From: Magnetovibrio sp.
Lineage (GTDB): Bacteria > Pseudomonadota > Alphaproteobacteria > Rhodospirillales > Casp-alpha2
NCBI GenBank assembly: GCA_002690705.1
Contig: NZFO01000020.1
Coordinates: forward strand, 6,765-51,510
Length of the DNA stretch: 44,746 bases
Direction of reading: 5' to 3'
In this document: piece by piece, positions 25,487 through 33,693 of the stretch
Layout of the letters: the number at the start of each line of letters is the position of its first letter
Numbering within the stretch: position 1 is the first letter of the stretch
The notes under the pieces: generated by a model
Told to the model about the DNA's origin: nothing
The model's database searches: none
What the model saw: the letters and a program-made list of their open reading frames with translations, nothing else
Program-made: the position numbers and the translations under genes

Positions 25487-27285
25487 GACCGAAAATTCGC
25501 TCTCGCAACTGTATCGGCCAAGTCACCGATATCCGCCGTTCCCTTGGGCCAAACATGGCCTTTTAGCTCTGACTCTGTTAAAGGCTTGCCCGCATGGTAA
25601 TCTAGGATGTTGGATAGCATGGTTCCTAGATGGTCGGCATCATTGGCCGTGTAGGTCGCGCTCCGTGACCCTTGCATGGGTGGTGTGGTTCTTGCCGGTA
25701 CATGCCGATAGCGTGCGCTGCCGCCCCATAATAAAACTGGGCAACGGATGTTCAAGGCTTCTTCGATGGTAGTTGATGCGTAACTAACAAGAAGGTCTGT
25801 GTTCGCGAGATCATCAAGAAAGCTTCCGTCAGTCTTGATTTCGAAACATGCTGATTTCGGTAAGAGCTGTTTGAGGGCTTCAACGTCGCACTCTAGCATT
25901 GGCCGAAATCTAATGACTAAATGAGTGTTTTTCAAACCCTCAACAGCATGAACGAGGTCAACTAATCCGTTGGCAAACTCGTTTGAAGTTTCATATATCC
26001 AAGGCCGCAGGCCAACCAGGTTTTTGTACGTGCCTGCATGAAGAACGCGCCTGTAAGGGGGGTTTAAGCCTTCAGTTTGGATCGGCTTGTATCCCCACAT
26101 TGACGGGAGAGAGCACGATCGTCTCATTTCTGGCATAATCTCTGAAGCCAAAGCGGCACTATAAGGTGATTGAATGATTGCCGTATCAGCCAGGCTGCTT
26201 ACCAACTGACCCTCTGCAAGTGCTCGTTGTTCGGTAGCAGCGGCCAAACTCTCGCCGGGGGTATGGCTGCCGTGGGAGACCAAAAACCGGTGCAGTCCAT
26301 GTCGCCCTGCAGCTTCTGCAAGTGCTACGTCGGCGCCCCAATGAAGGGCGTTTAGAATCACTGAGCTGACCCTTGTCATTGCCAAGAGTTCAGCGGCCTC
26401 ATTGGCGAGCAGTTCGGTTAGTACAGCTTCGGTTATCAGTTCATCGCGATATGGCAACAACCCAGCGCGAATCACAGGGTCGGGTAATGCCTCCCAAACA
26501 TCTGCAAGTTTCTTTTTGAGTGCGCTATCATGATCGTGAGATGGCTTAGGGGCTGCGATGGCTGTAATTACGATCTTGCCGGCCGCCGCCTGAACAAGGG
26601 TACGTACCGGATGGATCACATCGCGCCATGTGCCGGTAGTCCCCCGTATCTCGACCGTTCGCTTGGCGTGACGCCGGTGTATTTCATCGGTAAGGTTACC
26701 CATCCCGTAAGAACATCCTGGTATGGCGACATGGCGACCGATGCCGCACAGCCGCAGAACTAAGCGGCTCATGATACGGGTCAATCCCCCCGCGAAAGGT
26801 AAACGTAGCCAGGCGCGAGCCGATGGAGCTGTTTGGCGAAGGGTATCCATTAAGGCTGTAAGCGCAGCGTATCGTGCCTCGAAAACTACCCACTTTCCCT
26901 GAGGTGACGGTATTAACCAAGGGCCGTGTCTTCCAATCAGTATCCATAATGCCAAAGCTGAGGCGGCCATATAATGTAGATCGCTCAACATGGTCAGTTT
27001 AGCAGCCTGAGGGATACTCGGAGCCGACTTAAAAATCTGCTGGCAATCCCTATCAACCCGTCGGGTGCGAGCAACAATTCGCAGGTGGGCACGATCATCG
27101 AGGATGTCACTGGACACAATAATTGGCCAAGGACTCATAGCTAACGCCGCACGAGCATTGGGTGTCATGGCGATAACAGCGCGGCAGCGGGGACGTTGGA
27201 AGAGGAGGCGAGCCGCATCTGCACGTGTGTAGACTAGAGCTAGTGGCCATGACGAGGAACTATCTAAGGGTGCTAATTTGGTCAT
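25483..27285 (-). CDS. Large surface-polysaccharide protein, possible GT-B glycosyltransferase
   Basis: A 600-residue protein that I do not recognise by family. The C-terminal part reads like a GT-B donor-binding half: THLVIRFRPMLECDVEALKQLLP, then LANTDLLVSYASTTIEEALNIRCPVLLWGG, with the Ser/Thr-rich loop and Glu often found in capsule-type transferases. FLVSHGSHTPGES in the middle parallels the FQHS segment of the protein encoded at 20886-22688, and both are 600 residues long, so they may be paralogues or analogues. The N-terminal 250 residues are arginine- and alanine-rich and have no motif I can name. It overlaps the FkbM start as ATGA and follows the NeuA-like gene by 19 bases, which makes a CMP-sugar donor worth testing. 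Confidence 0.62.
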   Translation of the reverse strand: MTKLAPLDSSSSWPLALVYTRADAARLLFQRPRCRAVIAMTPNARAALAMSPWPIIVSSDILDDRAHLRIVARTRRVDRDCQQIFKSAPSIPQAAKLTMLSDLHYMAASALALWILIGRHGPWLIPSPQGKWVVFEARYAALTALMDTLRQTAPSARAWLRLPFAGGLTRIMSRLVLRLCGIGRHVAIPGCSYGMGNLTDEIHRRHAKRTVEIRGTTGTWRDVIHPVRTLVQAAAGKIVITAIAAPKPSHDHDSALKKKLADVWEALPDPVIRAGLLPYRDELITEAVLTELLANEAAELLAMTRVSSVILNALHWGADVALAEAAGRHGLHRFLVSHGSHTPGESLAAATEQRALAEGQLVSSLADTAIIQSPYSAALASEIMPEMRRSCSLPSMWGYKPIQTEGLNPPYRRVLHAGTYKNLVGLRPWIYETSNEFANGLVDLVHAVEGLKNTHLVIRFRPMLECDVEALKQLLPKSACFEIKTDGSFLDDLANTDLLVSYASTTIEEALNIRCPVLLWGGSARYRHVPARTTPPMQGSRSATYTANDADHLGTMLSNILDYHAGKPLTESELKGHVWPKGTADIGDLADTVARANFRS

Positions 27286-27304
27286 TATTTCTGGAATGAG
27301 TGGG

Positions 27305-27988
27305 TTAAAGCGCGATTTTTAAGCGTTCAAGGTATTGTTCTGCTAACCAGCGACCATCATCATCACGCACATCGATGGTTGCCCAGAAACGATCTATAGG
27401 TATGATGTCGACTTGGTCACCGAACGGGTTGTTTGTCGCAAGAAAATGGGGGCGGAAAAGGGAACATATACCAGTTAATTCTTCGTAGAGAGCAACTTCC
27501 GAGTTTTCACCAGCGCCGCTAATTCGATTCATCTGTCCCGCCTCACCGCGACGCCAAAAATTATAATGTACTGGATGGCATGTGATTAACGAATCCGATT
27601 CTTGAGATTGGGCATTCTTAATTAGGTCATCAATAATTTCTCTTGGGCGAAGCGGGTGAGTAATTTCCAAGAGCATAAGATAATCCGTGCTGATAGCCTT
27701 TTGGTCGAGCCAATTTGCTACAAACGCAAGAACATCGATTGTAGTGGATTTGTCGCTACTCAGTATTTTTGGACGCAGACACTGTTCAATGCTACCGTGC
27801 GGGGGTGTTAAATGTTTTACGAAGCGTTCGTCATCGTAGGCGACCACCACCTTGTCGAGTTGTGCTGACCGGCAAGCTTGCCGGAGAGTGATCTCCCATA
27901 GTTGATGGCCGGCCAGCAGCATGCGCGGCGTGCCATCATCAGCAAAGCAATCGTCATATCTAATTGGAATGACAGCTGAAACCTTCAT
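27305..27988 (-). CDS. NeuA-like acylneuraminate cytidylyltransferase, degenerate signature
   Basis: A 227-residue protein with the layout of CMP-sialic acid synthetases. The N-terminus VSAVIPIRY aligns with the VIPARxGSK opening, but the Arg-Gly-Ser-Lys CTP loop is replaced by a Asp-rich stretch (DDCFADDGTPRML). Further on, LDKVVVAYDDERF, LRPKILSSDKSTTIDVLAF and DYLMLLEITHPLRPREIID match the family order, including the LQPTSPLR-type block, here LEITHPLRP. The C-terminal IDVRDDDGRWLAEQYL corresponds to IDTxxD. It may activate an unusual acidic sugar, or use another nucleotide. Its gene is two genes downstream of that for a SAF-domain protein resembling the NeuB tail. Confidence 0.72.
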   Translation of the reverse strand: MKVSAVIPIRYDDCFADDGTPRMLLAGHQLWEITLRQACRSAQLDKVVVAYDDERFVKHLTPPHGSIEQCLRPKILSSDKSTTIDVLAFVANWLDQKAISTDYLMLLEITHPLRPREIIDDLIKNAQSQESDSLITCHPVHYNFWRRGEAGQMNRISGAGENSEVALYEELTGICSLFRPHFLATNNPFGDQVDIIPIDRFWATIDVRDDDGRWLAEQYLERLKIAL

Positions 27989-28013
27989 AAGTCCCTCACT
28001 AATTTAATGTAAC

Positions 28014-28694
28014 TCATGTCAGGTCTCTTTGTATTAGCTCTATAACGCGAACAACACGTTCCGCCCGTTCTTCGCTTAAGGCGTGGTGAATTCCGTGGTG
28101 ATGAAATACTCTTGCGGTGGGTTCATAAATAATTCGATGATTATTACTCAGTACTTTCTTCGCCCAGTCTTGGTCTTCTACGCCATGGATGTTTTCATTA
28201 AATGGCGTATTTTCCCAAGTTGTGCGGCGGATCATTGAGTTTGCGTTGTGGAAAAAATAGTCTCGTTTCTGGGTTTTTCGATCGAGACCAAAAGTGATCC
28301 AGAGATCGCGCTTATCAGTTGGCGCTGTATCGGGAAGGGGTTCTTGCCGTCCGTAAACCGCAACGACGCTCGGGTCACTGAAATGCATAGCTAATCTACT
28401 GAGCCATTGATCGTCAGCCGGAATGCAATGCCCGGATACCATGGCGATAAGTTGTTTTTTTCCGGTCGCGATACCAATATTTAGTGCGCGTGAGAAATTG
28501 AACTCTTCGTCGGTAATGTCAATAATCTCGCAGTCAAATGCTTCTGCGATTTCACGGGTTTTATCTGTCGATTGGTTGTCTATCACAATAGTCTCAAAGT
28601 CGTGGTAGTCCTGCATGGATACGGCATCTAAGCAAGATGCCAACCACTTGGCTTCATTTTTAGCGCGTATGACGATTGAAATGCTGCCACTCAT
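28014..28694 (-). CDS. Glycosyltransferase family 2
   Basis: A 226-residue GT-A enzyme, short for the family. ISIVIRAKNEAKWLASCLDAV and ETIVIDNQSTDKT are the N-terminal nucleotide-binding blocks. The metal site region reads MVSGHCIPADDQWL in place of a plain DxD, as in the rhamnosyltransferase-like branch. GVEDQDWAKKVL is the later ED-type catalytic block. It begins in an ATGA overlap with the SAF-domain gene and ends 25 bases before the NeuA-like gene, so donor synthesis and transfer appear co-expressed. The donor cannot be read. Confidence 0.86.
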   Translation of the reverse strand: MSGSISIVIRAKNEAKWLASCLDAVSMQDYHDFETIVIDNQSTDKTREIAEAFDCEIIDITDEEFNFSRALNIGIATGKKQLIAMVSGHCIPADDQWLSRLAMHFSDPSVVAVYGRQEPLPDTAPTDKRDLWITFGLDRKTQKRDYFFHNANSMIRRTTWENTPFNENIHGVEDQDWAKKVLSNNHRIIYEPTARVFHHHGIHHALSEERAERVVRVIELIQRDLT

Positions 28695-29455
28695 AGGAAT
28701 TTCTCCAGCATAAGATGACCAAATGTGAGGGGCTCCCCCGGTTTAATTGTATAGCGCAGAACTCGGCCAACAACCCGGTCACGCAAAGTTGGGGACAGGC
28801 CGCGCGAAAGTGTCAAGTCAACACTAAGGTCCTCAAGCAATAGTGTCTCTCCGACTTTCATTGTGCGTGCAACAGTTAAGCTAGTCTCGCGGCCGAGAAG
28901 ATGATCGATTTCAGCTGCTGAAGTGGGGCGAGGTTTTCCAGTCGCTCTCGGTAAAACAACTCGAATAATCGGCTCCAGTTCGATATCCGCAGATTTAGGG
29001 ATCACCAAATGGGTAGCGCCCATCGCCGCAGCCTCAACAAACCTCCTGGTATTTTGAGCCATGATGGCGAAAGGTGCGGGTTGGGCAGCGAGCCAAACCA
29101 GTTGCTCTAAATATGAGATTGAGTCCTGTTCTTGGGTGTCGAAAAAATTGATTAATTTTCCCGGCGGTACAATTGCTGATACGGCTGCATAGGCCTTGGT
29201 TCCAAGACCATTTACGGAGACCATTATCGGCTTGCCGCTGGCCACTAGGCCCTCTAAAAGCTCGGTATTTCCCGAGATTCCAGAAGGGGACAGCCATGCC
29301 GCGACATCAACGTTAAGGGCGGATTTATCGGTGTCCGGCCCGGCAGTTGCTAAACCACCTTCAACGGGAAAGTCTTTTAAACATGTGTATACACCGATGT
29401 TTACAGGACCAAATATGCCGGTTTCATCGGGCGTCTGGCCGAACCAAATTTTCAT
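28691..29455 (-). CDS. SAF-domain protein resembling the tail of sialic acid synthases
   Basis: A 254-residue protein. The last 65 residues form a SAF (antifreeze-like) domain: SLTVARTMKVGETLLLEDLSV, then RGLSPTLRDRVVGRVLRYTIKPGEPLTF, closely following the C-terminus of NeuB-type synthases (GLSP, vGrxxxxxIkxGxPLTxxxL). The first 185 residues do not show the NeuB TIM-barrel motifs; they contain IMVSVNGLGTKAYAAV, AIMAQNTRRFVEAAAMGATHLVIPK and an unrecognised fold, perhaps a shrunken barrel. It may be a degenerate synthase, a substrate-binding partner, or a new enzyme using the SAF cap. It sits between the Ldh2-type dehydrogenase (2-base gap) and a GT2 (ATGA overlap), near the NeuA-like gene. 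Confidence 0.7.
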   Translation of the reverse strand: MKIWFGQTPDETGIFGPVNIGVYTCLKDFPVEGGLATAGPDTDKSALNVDVAAWLSPSGISGNTELLEGLVASGKPIMVSVNGLGTKAYAAVSAIVPPGKLINFFDTQEQDSISYLEQLVWLAAQPAPFAIMAQNTRRFVEAAAMGATHLVIPKSADIELEPIIRVVLPRATGKPRPTSAAEIDHLLGRETSLTVARTMKVGETLLLEDLSVDLTLSRGLSPTLRDRVVGRVLRYTIKPGEPLTFGHLMLEKFL

Positions 29456-29457
29456 AG

Positions 29458-30510
29458 TTAAACCAAGTCTAGAGTTATATTAAAATTTTTGGATAAATTG
29501 TGAAATGCGGTTAGAGTTTTGGAATCAATTGGAATACCAATCTTTCTTCGAACTACGGCCTCCCGAATTTGTGGGTCGCCGGGAAACATGACGCCTCTTG
29601 GGTCTTTTGCTGGTTCAGCACGCGCCATGTCAGTAAGGCTTTGCATCCGTCTACAAAAATCGTCTTTTTCCCCAACTATATCAGTGCGCATTACTAGATA
29701 AAATTGCCCTAAATGCCGGGGTTGGTCCATAGGAGCTGTATACATGGCTGGAATGTCTCGACCTACGGCCATGCCACTCAACACCCCGCAAAGAATTTCT
29801 ACCATTGTGCCTAGGGCGTAGCCTTTGTATGCGGCGGAAGGGCTACCTAATGCCATTAAAGAGGTCGCGACGTCGGGGTCTTGGGTTGGCAGACCGGCGT
29901 CGTCTGCCGCAAGGCTATTTGGAAGCTCTAAGCCAGTATCGCGATGGATTTTTAGCTGGTTCCATGAAATTACACTAGTTGCCATATCTAAGCAGTAGGG
30001 CTCAATTTCCTCGCGTGGTGCTGCCATGCAAATGGGGTTCGTGCCGAACAGAGGTCGCCGCCCCCCGGCGGAAAGTACAAGGGCATCGGCATGAGTAAAC
30101 GCAAAGGCAATATAACCTTGCCTTGCTGCTTTAAGGACAAAACTTGCCATGGCCCCGGGATGACTTGAATTAGCAACGACTACACCACCGATGCCCGAAG
30201 TCTGGGCCATTTCCATACCGTAATCAATGGCCTTCATACCGGCTGCATGACCAAAGCCATTGTCGGCATCTAATAGCCCAAATGCCGGAAACTTATGAGC
30301 GAACACCATATTCGGGACAGGGTTTTTTCGCCCCTGCATTGCTGACTTAACATAATGGGGTAATAGCCTGACTCCGTGAGAGTCAACGCCACGGAGTGAT
30401 GTTTCGCAGAGGCCGTTAGTAACGGCGTCGTTTGAAAACTCGTCTAGTCCAGCGTGCGCGAGTACTTGATAGGTGAAAGATGTTAAATTATCAAAGGTAA
30501 TGTGTTTCAA
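29458..30510 (-). CDS. Ldh2 family malate/L-lactate/sulfolactate-type dehydrogenase
   Basis: A 350-residue NAD(P)-dependent oxidoreductase of the Ldh_2 fold. RGVDSHGVRLLPHYV near residue 40 carries the catalytic His, VVANSSHPGAMASF matches the central block, FGTNPICMAAP and SPSAAYKGYALGTMVEILCGVL are the cofactor and C-terminal blocks. The family reduces or oxidises 2-keto/2-hydroxy acids and ureidoglycolate. In a glycan locus it suggests handling of a keto-acid or lactyl-type substituent. The start is TTG, supported by GAGG 7 bases upstream and a 4-base overlap (TTGA) with the Gfo/Idh stop. Confidence 0.88.
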   Translation of the reverse strand: MKHITFDNLTSFTYQVLAHAGLDEFSNDAVTNGLCETSLRGVDSHGVRLLPHYVKSAMQGRKNPVPNMVFAHKFPAFGLLDADNGFGHAAGMKAIDYGMEMAQTSGIGGVVVANSSHPGAMASFVLKAARQGYIAFAFTHADALVLSAGGRRPLFGTNPICMAAPREEIEPYCLDMATSVISWNQLKIHRDTGLELPNSLAADDAGLPTQDPDVATSLMALGSPSAAYKGYALGTMVEILCGVLSGMAVGRDIPAMYTAPMDQPRHLGQFYLVMRTDIVGEKDDFCRRMQSLTDMARAEPAKDPRGVMFPGDPQIREAVVRRKIGIPIDSKTLTAFHNLSKNFNITLDLV

Positions 30511-31721
30511 AGCTTCACCTCGATTGGGGCATTACTTGCCCGGAGGCTAGCGTTGGATGCATCAATTACGGCAGTTGAAATCAGACAGTTTTGGAAAGAT
30601 GGACGGACCCGGTCGAGATCACTCAATGAGACTATACCGTTACGAAAAGCAGTAATATCGCGGATGAACTGGATGACGCTATCAACTCCATACCCCTGAA
30701 ATGTAGAATTGCCAGTCAAATCGTCGATCCACTCAGTAGTGAAATATGGGTTGAGGTCCCGGACCCCATTTTTATCACGTACAGTTTGGACACCGCGGTT
30801 TTTCTGATCCGCTTGGAACCGACCTAATGTTCCAACCACGTTAATTTTCTGGTCTGACAGAGCAGAATTGTTATCGGGATCTATCCAATTCGAAATGTGC
30901 GTTGAGATGAAAGACGTGTCATTAGGCTGGCGCCATTCAATCACGGTCTGCATTGCATCCCATGTATCAACCCCATTTGAGCGCAGATAGCTTTTTTGTC
31001 CCCAAGTGGTAACACGGTGTGGTTTAAAACCAGTTGCCCAAGAGAGAAGGTCAACATAATGAACGCCGAGATATTGAAAGATGTTACTGTTTTCAGCCCA
31101 TGAACGGAGTGTATCTCTCGGAACCGATTTGCGTTGGCTATATTCAATGGTGGCATACAGCAAGTGCCCGAGATCTCCGTTGCACACGGCTTCGCGAAAT
31201 AGGAGATTAGATTGGTCCAACCGTTTATGAAACTCGACTTCTGCAACTACGCCAGCTTTCCTTGCTGCATCCGCCATTGCCTTGGCATCCTCCATTTTTG
31301 CTGCCATAGGCTTAACTACTAAACAATGCTTGCCAGACTGAATTAGTGGAATGCAAACTTGTGCATGAAGGTGGTCTGGAATACTGACAATCACGGCGTC
31401 AGGTTCGAATATTTTGGCCGCTTTGACAGGCAAGGTTTCAGCATTATAGATTTCAATATTGTTTCCACTTTTGGGAAAGACTTCGATGTCTTTCCCAACG
31501 CCCATTTTATCGGCAAGTTCAACAGCCTTCGAGCGAGCTATTTCAGCGCTTTCCAGCCGTGTTGTGGTTATGGCTATGCGCCCAACTAGCCCGGCGCGGC
31601 GCGCCTCAAGGACGGCGGGAAGTATTGTTCCTTGATAATCGGGCGCTCCTCGTCCGGTTACATACATCCCTCCTCCGACTATAAGGATATCTAGCGGTGT
31701 CATTTTGAGTTGTTCGCCCAT
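30507..31721 (-). CDS. Gfo/Idh/MocA family oxidoreductase, long form
   Basis: About 404 residues from the ATG at 31721, longer than the typical 340 of the family. The N-terminal Rossmann loop is IVGGGMYVTGRG, with an insertion; DAVIVSIPDHLHAQVC and LVVKPMAAKMEDA correspond to the dinucleotide and EKP blocks, but the Glu of EKP is Val. GVHYVDLLSWATG carries the conserved C-terminal His. The frame is open for 19 more codons, but those run into the preceding methyltransferase gene, whose stop is at 31732; ATG 31703 is another candidate. It is joined to the Ldh2 gene by a TTGA overlap. Likely role: redox step on a sugar or sugar acid. Confidence 0.83.
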   Translation of the reverse strand: MGEQLKMTPLDILIVGGGMYVTGRGAPDYQGTILPAVLEARRAGLVGRIAITTTRLESAEIARSKAVELADKMGVGKDIEVFPKSGNNIEIYNAETLPVKAAKIFEPDAVIVSIPDHLHAQVCIPLIQSGKHCLVVKPMAAKMEDAKAMADAARKAGVVAEVEFHKRLDQSNLLFREAVCNGDLGHLLYATIEYSQRKSVPRDTLRSWAENSNIFQYLGVHYVDLLSWATGFKPHRVTTWGQKSYLRSNGVDTWDAMQTVIEWRQPNDTSFISTHISNWIDPDNNSALSDQKINVVGTLGRFQADQKNRGVQTVRDKNGVRDLNPYFTTEWIDDLTGNSTFQGYGVDSVIQFIRDITAFRNGIVSLSDLDRVRPSFQNCLISTAVIDASNASLRASNAPIEVKL

Positions 31722-31731
31722 TCCATAGTAT

Positions 31732-32472
31732 TTAATCGATCCAGACATCGCTTGGTATTTTAAACTCTTTGCGATCATCTCTCTTTTGAAACGCGCCGAC
31801 TAGCAATAAGTTTTTAGGCAAGCGAGCAACCGAGCTAAGCCAGCGCATGGATCGAACCCAGTCAAATCTGTTATGGTTGCCAAATGGTAGGTTAAATCGT
31901 GCAAGTATTGGTGGCATCCACGAGGATGAAATTCGCGGCACCCGTAATGGATTATGGATAGTGATTTGGAAGGTCATGAACAGTTGCTTATAGCCGTTTA
32001 CTTCATAAAAACGTTTGTAGAGGCTTGGGTTGACATTGACAAAGCCGTGATCAAAGAACGTTACTGGAGTGATATGGACGATTACGCCACCCGGCTTAAG
32101 CAATCGATTCATATTGCGAAGCGCAGTTGGTAACTCAAAAATGTGCTCTAAAGTACCCGAATCCAGCACCATGTCCGCAACCGCGTTACAGTCTTTAGGT
32201 AACGTTTGTGTAAGGTCTAAGATCCTCCGTGCTTGATCATTAATATCAACATCGATGTAATCTGAAAAACCCATAGCCTGAAAAATGGGTGTTGGGTTTT
32301 CCAACCAACCAGAGTCAATAACCGTTTTGAAACCGTTTCTGCGGAGCCATTGGTTAGCTTCGCTATTAGAAAAACTGCAAATCTGGGAGCCCATGGCCCA
32401 CAGATTTCCTCGCGTGAAACAGCTCGAGGCCGCTTTATGGATGATATCGAGGGATTGAATTCGAATTCCCAT
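31732..32472 (-). CDS. Class I SAM-dependent methyltransferase
   Basis: About 246 residues from ATG 32472, which has AAGG 8 bases upstream; the frame extends to an ATG at 32538 without a good SD. NAVADMVLDSGTLEHIFELPTALRNMNRLLKPGGVIVHITP is the clearest methyltransferase block (post-motif I to motif III). YIDVDINDQARRILDLTQ upstream is consistent with the SAM ribose site, while the usual GxGxG loop is not visible (TVIDSGW is the nearest). VTFFDHGFVNVNPSLYKRFYEVNGY is a pattern seen in proteins of glycan loci. The 94 bases between this start and the preceding FAD-enzyme gene hold nothing else I recognise. Confidence 0.75.
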   Translation of the reverse strand: MGIRIQSLDIIHKAASSCFTRGNLWAMGSQICSFSNSEANQWLRRNGFKTVIDSGWLENPTPIFQAMGFSDYIDVDINDQARRILDLTQTLPKDCNAVADMVLDSGTLEHIFELPTALRNMNRLLKPGGVIVHITPVTFFDHGFVNVNPSLYKRFYEVNGYKQLFMTFQITIHNPLRVPRISSSWMPPILARFNLPFGNHNRFDWVRSMRWLSSVARLPKNLLLVGAFQKRDDRKEFKIPSDVWID

Positions 32473-32566
32473 ATAAAATACCTTAAAGTATATAAATGCG
32501 GACGCAACATTGGGAATTTTTAGAATTCCAAAGTGCATCCGGTTGTGCCGTATATTATCTATGTGG

Positions 32567-33688
32567 TCAAATTAAGCCCGTCTCACCGGCTAAAAATTCG
32601 ACATGTTCGGCAATTGCAAGGGCACTGGTAAGGCCGGGTGACTCCATGCCCCAAAGATCAAGCCAGCCACCTTCATCTGCCCAATCAAAAATAAAATCTG
32701 GTGCCCCATTCCCGGGTGTTTTAATTTTTGGTCGGACGCCTGCGTAATCAGGGCTTAGTTTTAACGTATTGTAATTCAACAAATAACGCTGAATTAGGGG
32801 TGTGAGGCGTTCTTTCAAGTTATCCGCCACGCGATAGTCTTCGTATGATGCTGCGGCATCGACACTTGGGCCAAAGCGCAATTTCCCGTCAATGCCGGGA
32901 GTGGCATCGACCCTCTCAGAAATTTTGCCCGGGATTAAATCGGGATAGATTATACGCGACACCGGCGAAGGCCCTGTAAGTTGGAGGTAAGATCCTTTCA
33001 CTGGGTGTGCTTCGGGAATAGTGCGGAGTGGAAAGGTTGACCGGCTGATTCCAGTTGCCCAAATACCGGCTGCATTTACGACCCAACGCGCGCGGACAAA
33101 AGTTTTTTTACCACTTTCGTCAATAGTGTACACGCGCCAGAACCCTTTTTCCGGTTTGCCACTGATTACCCGTGATCGGGTGGCCAGCGTAAGCCCGTGG
33201 TTCCCACCTAGTACAACAAGTGATAGCATTAGGGCGTAGCTGTCTACAATTCCACTTTCAGGGCAAAGGAGCGCAGCATCGCATTTTAAAAATGGTTCAA
33301 AACGATGAATGTCGGGTCCGTCAATCTCAAGTAGCGGACTGAGACCATTGCTCTCTGCAAGATTTTTTATTTTAATTAATCCGTCAATGTACTTCGGAGC
33401 TGTGGCGAGAAAAACCTTACCAATTTTTTTATAAGGGACGTCATATTTTGAGCAGTGGTCATAGAGCAACTCGCGGCCACGCAGGCACAGTTGCGCCTTT
33501 AGGGACTTTGATGGATAGTACGCTCCTGAGTGGATACATCCAGTATTTCGCGAGGACGCGCCACCGCCAAATTGATCGGCACGTTCTATAATCAAAATTT
33601 GTTGGCCGCGCCCGGCTAATCGCTGGCCAATTGCAAGTCCGATTACCCCTGCTCCGATAATTACAACGTCAAAGTCAAGCTGGGACAT
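32567..33688 (-). CDS. FAD-dependent oxidoreductase, DAO/LhgO-like
   Basis: A 373-residue FAD enzyme. VVIIGAGVIGLAIGQRLAGRG at the start is the ADP-binding fold, GGGASSRNTGCIHSGAYYP matches the LhgO (L-2-hydroxyglutarate oxidase) and glycerol-3-phosphate dehydrogenase-like group, and WVVNAAGIWA is the second FAD block. KLSPDYAGVRPKI near the C-terminus is also LhgO-like. It should oxidise a 2-hydroxy acid or amine. Together with Ldh2 and Gfo/Idh enzymes nearby it suggests a sugar-acid intermediate. It follows the aminotransferase gene by 5 bases. Confidence 0.87.
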   Translation of the reverse strand: MSQLDFDVVIIGAGVIGLAIGQRLAGRGQQILIIERADQFGGGASSRNTGCIHSGAYYPSKSLKAQLCLRGRELLYDHCSKYDVPYKKIGKVFLATAPKYIDGLIKIKNLAESNGLSPLLEIDGPDIHRFEPFLKCDAALLCPESGIVDSYALMLSLVVLGGNHGLTLATRSRVISGKPEKGFWRVYTIDESGKKTFVRARWVVNAAGIWATGISRSTFPLRTIPEAHPVKGSYLQLTGPSPVSRIIYPDLIPGKISERVDATPGIDGKLRFGPSVDAAASYEDYRVADNLKERLTPLIQRYLLNYNTLKLSPDYAGVRPKIKTPGNGAPDFIFDWADEGGWLDLWGMESPGLTSALAIAEHVEFLAGETGLI

Positions 33689-33693
33689 ATGGT

